This document shows positions 52,836 through 62,300 of a DNA stretch of 64,000 nucleotides, piece after piece. Location: positions 151,059 through 215,058 of the forward strand of contig JBLSDH010000001.1 in the NCBI GenBank assembly GCA_052315415.1, written 5' to 3'. Positions within the stretch are counted from its first letter, which is position 1, and each line of letters opens with the position of its first letter. The notes below the pieces were generated by a model that saw nothing but the letters and a program-made list of their open reading frames with translations, ran no database searches and was not told the origin of the DNA. The position numbers and the translations under genes were made by a program. This stretch comes from Cuniculiplasma sp052315415. Lineage in GTDB: Archaea > Thermoplasmatota > Thermoplasmata > Thermoplasmatales > Thermoplasmataceae.

Positions 52836-53015
52836 ATGACAAAACACATGGTCTGTCCTTCTTGCGGTTCTGAGAAGATATTTGCTGACAGTGGCCTCAT
52901 TACAGGTAAATACAGTTGTCCTGACTGCGGATATGTTGGATCAGTAATATTTGAGTTTGATGATCAGGAATATGAAATATTTATGAGAAGATTAAAAAAA
53001 TCCGGAAACAGATGA
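52836..53015 (+). CDS. Small zinc-ribbon protein
   Basis: A 59-aa protein from the ATG at 52836 (an earlier in-frame TTG sits at 52815) with CPSCG and CPDCG knuckles (VCPSCGSEKIFADSGLITGKYSCPDCGYVGSVIFEF) and an acidic then basic tail. It resembles TFIIB/TFIIS-type zinc ribbons, but the match is generic. A stand-alone ribbon 46 nt before tRNA-Ala. Function unknown. Confidence 0.7.
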   Translation: MTKHMVCPSCGSEKIFADSGLITGKYSCPDCGYVGSVIFEFDDQEYEIFMRRLKKSGNR

Positions 53016-53035
53016 TACATATCAAAAAATAAAAT

Positions 53036-53046
53036 ACTTAAAAAAG
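53036..53046 (+). promoter_or_regulatory. TATA-like element before tRNA-Ala
   Basis: ACTTAAAAAAG is centred about 21 nt before the first base of tRNA-Ala, matching archaeal tRNA box A placement. Confidence 0.4.
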
Positions 53047-53061
53047 AATCTGGTAGAATAA

Positions 53062-53133
53062 GGGCCGGTAGATCAGCGGTAGATCGCCTGCTTTGCAAGC
53101 AGGAGGCCTCGGGTTCAAATCCCGACCGGTCCA
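53062..53133 (+). tRNA. tRNA-Ala (anticodon TGC)
   Basis: A 72-nt cloverleaf: acceptor GGGCCGG/CCGGTCC with one G-U pair, D arm, anticodon stem CCTGC/GCAGG around TTTGCAA (anticodon TGC), T arm TCGGG-TTCAAAT-CCCGA and discriminator A. CCA is not encoded. It marks the border between the conserved gene block and the sparse, AT-rich accessory region to the right. Confidence 0.95.
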
Positions 53134-53704
53134 TTATATTACTCTTTATATTTCACTTTCATATGCTAGTTCAAGACATCACTGTGTGTTAACATTCTCC
53201 TTAACAACAAAATAAAGGAAACGTTGGAAAACTCTTTTCTTTCATTATGTATGTGTGTAAAATAGATTTTCCATTACGCGTTTCTCTTCTCAATATTACT
53301 TTTTTTACGCCTAATAAAGGAGATCTTGAGGCTTTGGAGTTTTTAGATTTCAGGTTAGTTAAGGCTGTGATTGGATCATTTCTGATGAAAACTTCCACCG
53401 ATATAATAAAGGATGACTTCTCCAAAAAGGATAGGGGGATTTGCAATTGAAATTAATTTATAAAGACAGATTATTCAAATCATCATGAAATATCTAAATC
53501 AAGGAATTAATGTAAGATTCAATGAACACTTAATCTTTTAATATTTATTTATGCCTAGGTGAACGTTTATGCATTCCTTCATATTTAACAAAATTTCTTT
53601 CATAATCTATCATTAATTTAAGTTTTGCTTTTAAAAAAATAAACTACTTTGTAATTTATTTATAAATAAAATAAAGTTTATATATATATTGCAGTTATAT
53701 ATCT
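53134..53704. other. Non-coding or decayed spacer after tRNA-Ala
   Basis: About 570 bp with no recognisable gene. Overlapping ORFs on both strands (53247-53450 plus, 53201-53446 minus) look like opposite-strand shadows with no known motif and no start signal. No copy of the tRNA 3' end was seen by eye. The right end holds a TATA box (about 53676-53690) for the next gene. Confidence 0.5.
53676..53690 (+). promoter_or_regulatory. TATA box before the exported-protein gene
   Basis: GTTTATATATATATT is centred about 22 nt before the ATG at 53705, a strong archaeal TATA match. It supports that ATG, and not the downstream TTG, as the original start of the frameshifted gene. Confidence 0.45.
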
Positions 53705-54488
53705 ATGAATAATAAATTTAAACTATATATTGCTATAGCTTTTGTCTGTAATTTTGATTTCTCAGGCATTTTCAGGAGGTGTTGTTAATATGCATGGGTA
53801 TGCTTCTGATGAACAGTATAATATCCATGGTATTTACAAAACCGACATTTCTGTAATAGATGAGGAGAGTGCCTTAACAAACTTAGCTGGTTCCTACGAT
53901 CTTAAACAGAACATTTCATTTTCAAAAAGTATTGAGATTCACGGCATGCATGTTTCATTAAAATTTAAAAAGTATAACGACATAAGTACAAACGAATACG
54001 CTATAGGAATTATTGTTACTGCAAACGATCAGATTCATTCAGCAATTTATGCACTGATAAAGGAAAAGGGGTTTATAACTGATGTAAAAATTTTTCCCAT
54101 AGTATCTACATATTTGAAATCCACATACAGTTTTACTTTAAAAAGTATAAATGGTAGGCAAAAATATAAAACTTCATTGGAGAGAGATATGGGAATTTCT
54201 AGAGGATGGCTTAGTATTTCAATACCATTCAATCAACAGCAAATGATTGAACTTACAGCTCTACTTAGTGCAGGAGTTGCAATATCAGGATTTGTTGCTG
54301 CTATTGTTGGCGTAACAGTTTTAGGGGATTTAGAGGCAGATGCAATTGCTCTGATACTTGCTCTGGGGGCCTCATATATTAAATTCATGAATGCTGAAGG
54401 TGATTTTCAGGGAATTAACCTAGACTTTAGCTATTTAGGTTGGAGTATGGTTAATGCACCTGAATATAATATTCCGAGGTGGTTCTGA
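53705..54488 (+). CDS. Exported protein of unknown function, signal peptide split by a frameshift
   Basis: From the ATG at 53705 the frame reads MNNKFKLYIAIA, a signal-peptide start, then runs to a stop after a few more codons. One base over, from 53742, the frame continues LSVILISQAFSGGVVNMHG and stays open to 54488. Removing one T from the four-T run at 53740-53743 joins them into one protein with a good signal peptide, so this is either a sequencing error, a phase-variable run or a recent mutation. The mature part is polar, with a hydrophobic Gly/Ala stretch near the C-terminus (SGFVAAIVGVTVLG, ALILALGASYIKF). No family was recognised. Confidence 0.6.
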
Positions 54489-54727
54489 TGAAAATAGAAA
54501 CAAGGAGTACTAAATTTCTTCTGCTAGTTGTAGGACTGTCAGTGGTGTTATACATTGACCTGTCTGTAATAATCATTGCTGCCAAATTTACTTCTTTGCC
54601 TATTTTGTTGACGTTTAATCCTGATCCTTCAAATTTGATTATTATAACACTGTTAAGTTCGATACTTTACTTCTTATTTTCATTATTTCTTTCTTTTTTT
54701 ACCGATATAAGGAAAACAAAACTGTAG
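54488..54727 (+). CDS. Small two-helix membrane protein
   Basis: The ATG overlaps the stop of the exported-protein gene (TGATG), so translation is probably coupled. The 79-aa protein has two hydrophobic helices (about 8-35 and 47-70) and a basic C-terminal end (SFFTDIRKTKL). No family was recognised. Its pairing with an exported protein could fit an immunity-type or anchoring partner; this is inference. Confidence 0.6.
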   Translation: MKIETRSTKFLLLVVGLSVVLYIDLSVIIIAAKFTSLPILLTFNPDPSNLIIITLLSSILYFLFSLFLSFFTDIRKTKL

Positions 54728-55590
54728 ATATTCATATCTTTTTGCAGGGGAAAATAAGTTTGTGAAGGCCTTAAGTTAGGAATTTTTTATATCTAGTAAA
54801 TATTATTTCCTTTATCCTTTACAAACCAGATTGCTCTCAAATGCCATAATTATAAGATTTTTATGCTTGCTCTTCCTCACATATGAGTTATTGCAGAAAA
54901 TAGTGCAATAAAATAATATCCATTCTTATTGAAATTCTTTGCCTCAAACGTTTACAAATTAAATTACTGAATGGCCAAGATTTAAGGAGTGCTGAATTGG
55001 AAATTTTGAAAAGAGATTTGAAGAAATTGACATATTTGAAATTCATACCCTGCCCTCTTGTTTGAAGGTTCAGATTGAATACACTTCAGGCATCTTCATA
55101 TGTTAACATGCTTATAATTTTTAATCAAATACTATAATTTTAGTAGCTTCACTAAACTCTGGATTTAATAAATATGCGTCAATAAATTCTGTGAAATAAG
55201 GGATGCTATCCTTGACTATGTACTCGCAATCGATCAGGAGGAGGTAATCAGAGATCAACCCTTATTCAGAAGGCTGAAATCTTCTTTATCACATAACCAG
55301 ACACAAAAATGCAAACCTCATTATTTTAACTCAGAAGTTCTACTGGTACATGGATATGAACGACGAAAAAGTGAAAAGCTCTCTTCAGCCTGATCATATA
55401 CTATCAATTAACGATAACATACTTCTCAAAGGAATGAGCAAATTGGCATTCTTTCAGAGTTTAAACTATTTAAAGGACCTTTGATTAATCACCTTAATTA
55501 AGAATAAAATGGACACCTATTCATGGAGTCATAAATATTATTATCAGATGAATCAATAAAATCGGCGGAACAAAGAAAGAGGATGTAAAG
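54728..55590. other. Long spacer with decayed coding-like sequence
   Basis: About 860 bp without a gene I can support. A frame from about 55172 to 55395 reads NKFCEIRDAILDYVLAIDQEEVIRDQPLFRRLKSS and looks coding, but it has no proper start and is cut by stops; a 42-aa ORF at 55356-55484 overlaps it in another frame. This may be the remnant of a mobile element or of an older neighbour gene. Confidence 0.4.
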
Positions 55591-58500
55591 ATGATTGATG
55601 AGGCTATTTTGCGGGAAAAAGTTTATGAACAAGTAATTAAGATAGAATCTTCAAAAGATGTATATGATCTTTTTAAGATATTAGGCTACCCTGAAACTAT
55701 TGTTTTAGGTAAATCTTCAAAGAGGAAAAAAACTGGCTTTGACTTCAGAAAGGAGGATGAAGAAAAGATCAAAGAAATATTCTCAATTTTGAGTTTTGAC
55801 AAAAACCTCTCTGTATTCCTTTTAGAAACAAAAACTTTACATCCATCATTTGTGAGATCAGTAACAAACACATTTGATAAACAGTATCTACAGTATCTTC
55901 TTATCTTCACGGTAGATTATTCCGAAATTTCCTTTGTCTTTCCAGACAAGGAGAAGTTAGAGGTTGGGAAATATAAATTAAAGTTAACAAAACTAAATAT
56001 AGATAAAAAAGACTTAGAAAATAAGAATAATTATTACAGTGTTATCCAAACACTTGCAAATATGGCATATGAAGAAAATGCAAGTTGGAAAGACATATGG
56101 AAAAAATGGAAAAAGTCCTTTAGTGTAGAAAGAGTTACCAAAGAATTCTTTATACGTTATAAGGAAATATTCTTCAAATTACGAGAGAATCTGAATAGAC
56201 AACAAAAAATTCCAAGTAAAGAATCCCACGAATTTACCTTACAGTTTCTTAACAGGATAATGTTCATATATTTCATATCAAAAAAGAGGTGGCTTGAAAA
56301 ACCAAATTTTATAGAGTGGTTATGGTCCTCCTATAAGGAACTCGGGAAATTTGATACTAATGAATTCTACGAAAAATGGCTAAAACAAATATTTCTAAAA
56401 GCATTCAATAATCGTGCTAATGAGATTATAAATTTACCAGATGAAGTGATAAGAGTAATATCAAATGTTCCATACCTCAATGGCGGGTTATTCAGAGAAA
56501 ATGATCTGGACAACCTAAAAGTTCAGATTAGTGACAGATTGTTTAAAAGCATCTTTGAGTTTTTCGAATCCTACAATTTTACGATCAAGGAGGACATGCC
56601 TCTTGAATCAGAAGTTGCGGTCGATCCCCAAATGATAGGTTATGTATACGAGTCATTAGCAAACTTGGCTGATGAAATTTATGATGCAAAGGACCTTGGT
56701 ATTTTTTATACACCAAGAGTGGAAGTGGATTTTATGTGCAGAAGGAGTTTGGTTGAATATTTTTCAAAGACTTTGACAGAGATACCAAAAGAGAAATTTT
56801 ATCATTTGTTCTTTGATCCCATTGATGAAAGGGAGAGAATAGAAAACTGGTTTACAAAAGAGAATTTGTGGAGACAACTGGAAGATACTCTGAACGAGAT
56901 ATCTGTTGTTGATCCGGCTTGTGGTTCTGGCGCTTTCCTGGTTGGAATGCTTAATGTCCTGTCTGAAATTTACAAAATGATCTACGAACATTTAGGAGGC
57001 AGTTTAACAGACTTTGCCTTAAAGAATAGAATAATCCAATATTCTCTTTATGGTGTTGATGCAATGCCTTGGGCGATACATGCAGCTGAATTAAGGTTAT
57101 GGCTACAACTCATTGTGGAGACAGAATTCAAGAAAGAAGATTTGAAACAGCATCCTCTACTTCCAAATCTGAATCTTAATCTAAGGGTTGGAGATTCAAT
57201 TGTTCAGGAAATAGGAGGAATTAACTTCAATCTTAGAAATAATAACTTAAAAGATTGTTTGAAGAAAAAGCTTGATGATTTGAAACAGGAAAAGAGAAAA
57301 TATTTCGAAAATTCTCCAAATGCGAAGTTTAAAACATCGGAAGAGGTAAGGCATGAAGAAATAATACTTTTTGAAGGTATTATAAATGAAAGAATCGAGA
57401 CTCTCGAAGCAGATATAAAACATTGCGAAAATACTATAAAAGATCTCAATAACCGGGTAACGTTATATGGAGAGCAACTTACGGATGAAAAAAATGTCAG
57501 AATAAACGAGGAAAAAATACAACTAAACAGAAAAGAAATCGACAAATTGGAGTCTTTAAAATTACATCTAAAGGAGCCAGAAAAGAAGCCATTCGTTTGG
57601 GATATTGACTTTGCAGAGATATTTGCAGAGAAGAATGGCTTTGACATAGTAGTTGGAAATCCTCCATATGTCAGGCAAGAGATGATCTCTCCTCCAAACC
57701 GGATAAAAAAAGAAGTTTCAAAAAAAGAAAAAGAGGAGTATAAGGAAAAACTGATCAAATCAATAAAAGAAAGATTCCCAGTTGCCAGAGAGCTAGGTAA
57801 AAGAAGTGATTACTACATTTATTTTTATTTTCATGGTTTGAGTTTACTGAATAGTAGAGGAACTTTCTGTTTTATTACGTCGAACTCTTGGCTAGATGTT
57901 GAATATGGAAGGACTTTGCAAGAGTTTTTATGTAAGTATGTTCCGATAACGGCAATCTACGATAACCCAAAGAGGAGCTTTGCACATGCAGATGTAAATA
58001 CAATAATTGCATTATTTGGTGCACCAGAGGCAAAACAAAGAGGCTTAGGAGACTGGATTGATGGAGTGACTGGCGGCAATGAAAGTGTTTGGCCTTATAT
58101 CAAGAATACTGCAAAATTCGTGATGTTTAAAAAACCATTTGAAGAAATATTATCAGCTCAAAACCTTATAGACATAGAGAATGTAAAAGCCAAAATAAAA
58201 GGTGGCGAAATTACTGAGCTCGTTAAGAATGTTGTTAGCAATGATGATTACAGAGTATTTCCAATAGTCCAAGAGGATTTACTCGAAGATGGCTGGGAGT
58301 ACCCAGATGATTACAAAAATGGAAGATTTAAAGTAGGAAGTTACGAAGGGAATAAGTGGGGTGGAAAATACTTAAGAGCCCCAGATATTTTCTACACTGT
58401 CTTGAACAAAGGAAATTTTGTGCCACTAAGCAGATTAGGCAAGCTGAGAAGAGGATATATACCACAACCTTTTGGGTTGTATTTACTTCAAAAGAATGAG

Positions 58501-59223
58501 ATCGAAATAAGCAATCTTGAGAGAAACAATTTGCTTCCTGTTTTTTCTAGCCCTAAGGAGTTTAAGAAAATAACACTTAGCGAATCTAATAGATATCTAT
58601 TAGTCTTTGACCGTTTATCAGAAATAGAGAATTCTAAAATCTACGAATGGTTCAAAAAAAGAAAGAAAGATTTGAAGGTGAAAGACAGAAGTAACTTTGG
58701 GTTGGGTCAAAGAGAGCAATCTCAAATCGTTATTGTAAGAACACCCTCTGACAGACATATAGTTTTCCTGAATCAAGGTCTGAGCGTAGTTGACCACGTG
58801 GAATTTTTGACAAATGTAGATCCAAAGCCAATCTGCGCTACACTCAATTCTACACTTTATATCCTATTTAGGGAAATCTATGGTAGAGCTAATTTAGGTC
58901 TTGGAACACTAAAGTTTGAAGTGATGGATGCAAAAAAACTTCCATTCATTGACGTTGAATTAGATCATGAAAAATTGAAAGATGTTCTAAGCAACATATC
59001 GAAAAGGGAAATATTCTCTGTTTTTGAAGAGACAGGAATGGAACATGATAAACCAATACGTGAACAAGAGCCAAAGCCCCTCCCAGACAGGGCTGAACTT
59101 GATAAGATAATATTCGATGAACTTGGTTTAACTCTTGAAGAGAGAAAAGAGGTATATTGGAGTGTTTGTGAGTTGGTTAAGCAAAGATTGGATAAAGCAA
59201 AAAGTGTAAAGAAGAAAAAATGA
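55591..59223 (+). CDS. Large Eco57I-type N6-adenine DNA methyltransferase (type IIG/BREX PglX-like)
   Basis: The 1210-aa protein has SAM motif I VDPACGSGAFL (Asp441-Leu450) and the amino-methyltransferase motif NPPY at 690-693, so it is a gamma-class N6-adenine methylase. Between the motifs lies an unusually long insert with a coiled-coil (about 545-670). The N-terminus (1-400) has a VFLLETK stretch (ETK at 79-81) like a PD-(D/E)xK core, but no full nuclease motif was confirmed. A C-terminal target-recognition-like half follows. It is 81 nt upstream of the PLD-SNF2 helicase gene on the same strand, so the two likely form one system. Confidence 0.85.
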   Translation: MIDEAILREKVYEQVIKIESSKDVYDLFKILGYPETIVLGKSSKRKKTGFDFRKEDEEKIKEIFSILSFDKNLSVFLLETKTLHPSFVRSVTNTFDKQYLQYLLIFTVDYSEISFVFPDKEKLEVGKYKLKLTKLNIDKKDLENKNNYYSVIQTLANMAYEENASWKDIWKKWKKSFSVERVTKEFFIRYKEIFFKLRENLNRQQKIPSKESHEFTLQFLNRIMFIYFISKKRWLEKPNFIEWLWSSYKELGKFDTNEFYEKWLKQIFLKAFNNRANEIINLPDEVIRVISNVPYLNGGLFRENDLDNLKVQISDRLFKSIFEFFESYNFTIKEDMPLESEVAVDPQMIGYVYESLANLADEIYDAKDLGIFYTPRVEVDFMCRRSLVEYFSKTLTEIPKEKFYHLFFDPIDERERIENWFTKENLWRQLEDTLNEISVVDPACGSGAFLVGMLNVLSEIYKMIYEHLGGSLTDFALKNRIIQYSLYGVDAMPWAIHAAELRLWLQLIVETEFKKEDLKQHPLLPNLNLNLRVGDSIVQEIGGINFNLRNNNLKDCLKKKLDDLKQEKRKYFENSPNAKFKTSEEVRHEEIILFEGIINERIETLEADIKHCENTIKDLNNRVTLYGEQLTDEKNVRINEEKIQLNRKEIDKLESLKLHLKEPEKKPFVWDIDFAEIFAEKNGFDIVVGNPPYVRQEMISPPNRIKKEVSKKEKEEYKEKLIKSIKERFPVARELGKRSDYYIYFYFHGLSLLNSRGTFCFITSNSWLDVEYGRTLQEFLCKYVPITAIYDNPKRSFAHADVNTIIALFGAPEAKQRGLGDWIDGVTGGNESVWPYIKNTAKFVMFKKPFEEILSAQNLIDIENVKAKIKGGEITELVKNVVSNDDYRVFPIVQEDLLEDGWEYPDDYKNGRFKVGSYEGNKWGGKYLRAPDIFYTVLNKGNFVPLSRLGKLRRGYIPQPFGLYLLQKNEIEISNLERNNLLPVFSSPKEFKKITLSESNRYLLVFDRLSEIENSKIYEWFKKRKKDLKVKDRSNFGLGQREQSQIVIVRTPSDRHIVFLNQGLSVVDHVEFLTNVDPKPICATLNSTLYILFREIYGRANLGLGTLKFEVMDAKKLPFIDVELDHEKLKDVLSNISKREIFSVFEETGMEHDKPIREQEPKPLPDRAELDKIIFDELGLTLEERKEVYWSVCELVKQRLDKAKSVKKKK

Positions 59224-59304
59224 TAAAAACATTGAAGGCCAGAGTAAATCTGAGATCTGATAATACCATTCCGGATAGAAGAGCGGAAATTTCAAGGTGA
59301 TTAT

Positions 59305-62300
59305 ATGGCACTTCAAAAGGAGATAATAGATAATAGTGACGGTAACAAGCTAGTTAGTTTTTTAAATAGAACCTTAAAAGAAAATCCAGAAACAAACTTC
59401 GACATAGCAACTGCATTCTTCAATATTCAGGCATTTGCAATGATTAAAGACAACCTCAATGGAGTCAGTCGATTCCGGCTCCTTCTCGGTAAAACACCGG
59501 AAATCCAGGATGAAAAGACCCTCGGAGATGTCCTTTTAGAAGAAATCAAAAACGAGGTTGAAGGATTAGACCTAACCAAGGAATCAGAGTCCACGGTTAA
59601 ACTGTTTATAAACTTCTTAAAAAAAGATAATGTTGAAGTCAGACTCTTTGAAAAATTCCTTCATGGAAAGGCCTATATTTTTGATGACAGGATTGTGATA
59701 GGGTCGTCAAACTTTACCGCAGCAGGGCTAACAAGATATGGTGAACTTAACACATGGAAGCAGGAGTCACAGGCAGAATACACTAGGAGGGAGTGGTTTG
59801 AAAAGTTCTGGTCAGAGTCCATCGACTTTAAGAGTAATCTTATAAAGATACTAGAGGAATCTAGGTTCGGTAACAAGGAGTACGCTCCTTATGATATTTA
59901 TATAAAATCATTGTACGAACTTCAGAAAGAGGATATATTAGAAGAGCAGAAAGAAGAGAAAAATAAGCCAAGAGGATTGCCTGAAACAAAGGTAAATCTT
60001 GCCCAGTTTCAGGAAGATGCCATTGCCAGAATATGGACGAGGATGAAGAAATACGGTGGCTGCATTGTTGCAGATTCGGTTGGACTTGGAAAAACATGGA
60101 TCGCCAAAAAGATTCTCGAACAGATCGGTTATTATGAAAGAAAGAACATACTAGTAGTTTGCCCAGCTCAATTGAGAGAGATGTGGAGATCTGAATTGAA
60201 GAAGATTGATGTAAAGGAGAATGTCATTTCACAAGAAGATCTTGCCTCTAATTCTTATCTGGAAAAAGCAAACAGGGCACTGGGCGGAAGACTTGATACT
60301 GTTGAGCTAATAGTAGTAGATGAAAGCCACAATTTCAGAAATCCTTTGTCTAACAGATGGGAAAACTTCTTCTCACTGGTAAACGATAACATACTTAAAT
60401 CTGGAAGAAGACCATATATGTTGTTTCTCACGGCGACACCAATAAACAATACTCCATGGGATCTATACTGGCAGATTATGTTGCTTGTTCTTATGGACAG
60501 AACAGCATTTATTAAGGAAAATATACCGGATTTATTTCAATTTTTTAAGGAAGCTAAGGACAAACCATCAATATTAAACGATCTATTAAACGAAATTTCT
60601 ATTAGAAGAACAAGAAACTATATAATCGAGAATTATCCCGAGGCTTTTCTCATCCGAGATCTTCCTAATGGAGAAACAGAAGAACAGAAGATTACTTTTC
60701 CTGAAAGGAAATTGGAGAATGTAAACTATAAGCTTGATAGCGCTTACAAAGGGATGTACAGAGAAATTTCAGATGTTATTACAGAGAAACTGACGATGGC
60801 ATATTATAAAATTCTAGATTATAGAAAAGAACCACTTAAAACAGAGGAAGAAAGGCTAGCCTTAGGTAGAATGGTGGCAATAGGTGGAATATTTAGGACC
60901 ATCCTTCTCAAAAGGTTAGAAAGCAGTGTAGATTCATTCAGAAAGAGTATTTTAAACCACATACATTTTCTGGATAAATTAAAAGAGTACTTAAAAAGAG
61001 GAAAGATTTTAACAAAGAAAAGTTATTTAAAATACTTACTCAGAGTATACGATGAACTTGAGGATGGAGATATCGGCGATGTATTGAGTGACTTCAAAAT
61101 TGACGAATACCGTGCTGATGATCTCTTTAAGGATATAGATACTGACATAAAACTACTTAATGAGATTTTAGAAAAAGTTAGTAGGATCGGTCCGGAGGAT
61201 GACTCAAAGCTTAACGTCCTCAAGGAAAAACTTTTAGATTTATCAAAGAGCGGTCAAATAGTCCTATTCACATATTACGCTGATACGTTGAACTATATCT
61301 ACAAAGAAATAACAAATGACAAAAGATTTTCAAATCTCAGAATAGAAGCCATATCTAGTTCTGGTGTTACAAACAAAACTCCTCAAGAAAGGGAGACTAT
61401 TATTAAACGATTCTTTGAGAAAAAAATAGATATAATACTCAGCACAGATGTCCTTTCAGAAGGACAAAATCTTCAGACAGCCAAATATCTGATCAATTAT
61501 GATTTGCACTGGAATCCGACAAGAATGATTCAGAGAGCTGGTAGAATTGATAGGATAGGGTCCCCATACAAAGAGATCTACGTCTATAATTTCTTTCCTG
61601 AAGAGGAACTTGAAGAACTACTAAAGCTCGTAGAAATACTTCAAAGCAAAATAATAAGTTTTGATGAGGCAGTGGGTCTTGATGAATCAGTACTTGGTGA
61701 AGAGATACACCCAAAAGTATTTGGAATCATCAGAAGGATTAAAGATAAGGATGAGAAAGTGTTTGAAGAACTGGAAAGAGATATATTTGGAGGAGGTGAG
61801 TTATTTTACCAGCCACTTAAGGATTTCTTAAAAAATAGAGGTTTCGAGGAACTAGAAAAAATACCAAATGGTGTATTTAGTGGATTGAAAAAAAATAAAT
61901 TGTCTGGAATATTCTTTTATTACAAATACGGAGAAGAATTCCATTTCTGGTATCTTTACGATTTCAACTCTGGTAAAATGTTTACAAGGAAAACTGATAT
62001 TTTAGATTACATAAATTGCAATCATAATGAAATGAGAGTAATTCCAGACTTCTTCGAAAAAATTTATGATGTTAATAAACTTGTTCTTGAGGATATAGAG
62101 CAAACATATAAGGAAATAGAGCTCAGCAACACACAGGATTCTCAACTTAAGCATTTTAAAGGAAACAAAGACACTAATTTTATCAATGATATTCTCAGGG
62201 AAATCAACGAGCAAATAGAAGATTATCTGAAAGATTATCCTAATGACACTTCCATCGAACAGATGTGGGAACCAGTCAGAGATAAACTTATCTATTTACC

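Noticed and set aside
53201..53450. Two overlapping ORFs of 67 and 81 aa on opposite strands
   Set aside because: They overlap each other nearly completely, have no family motif and no start signals, and lie in an AT-rich spacer. Chance ORFs are the simpler reading.
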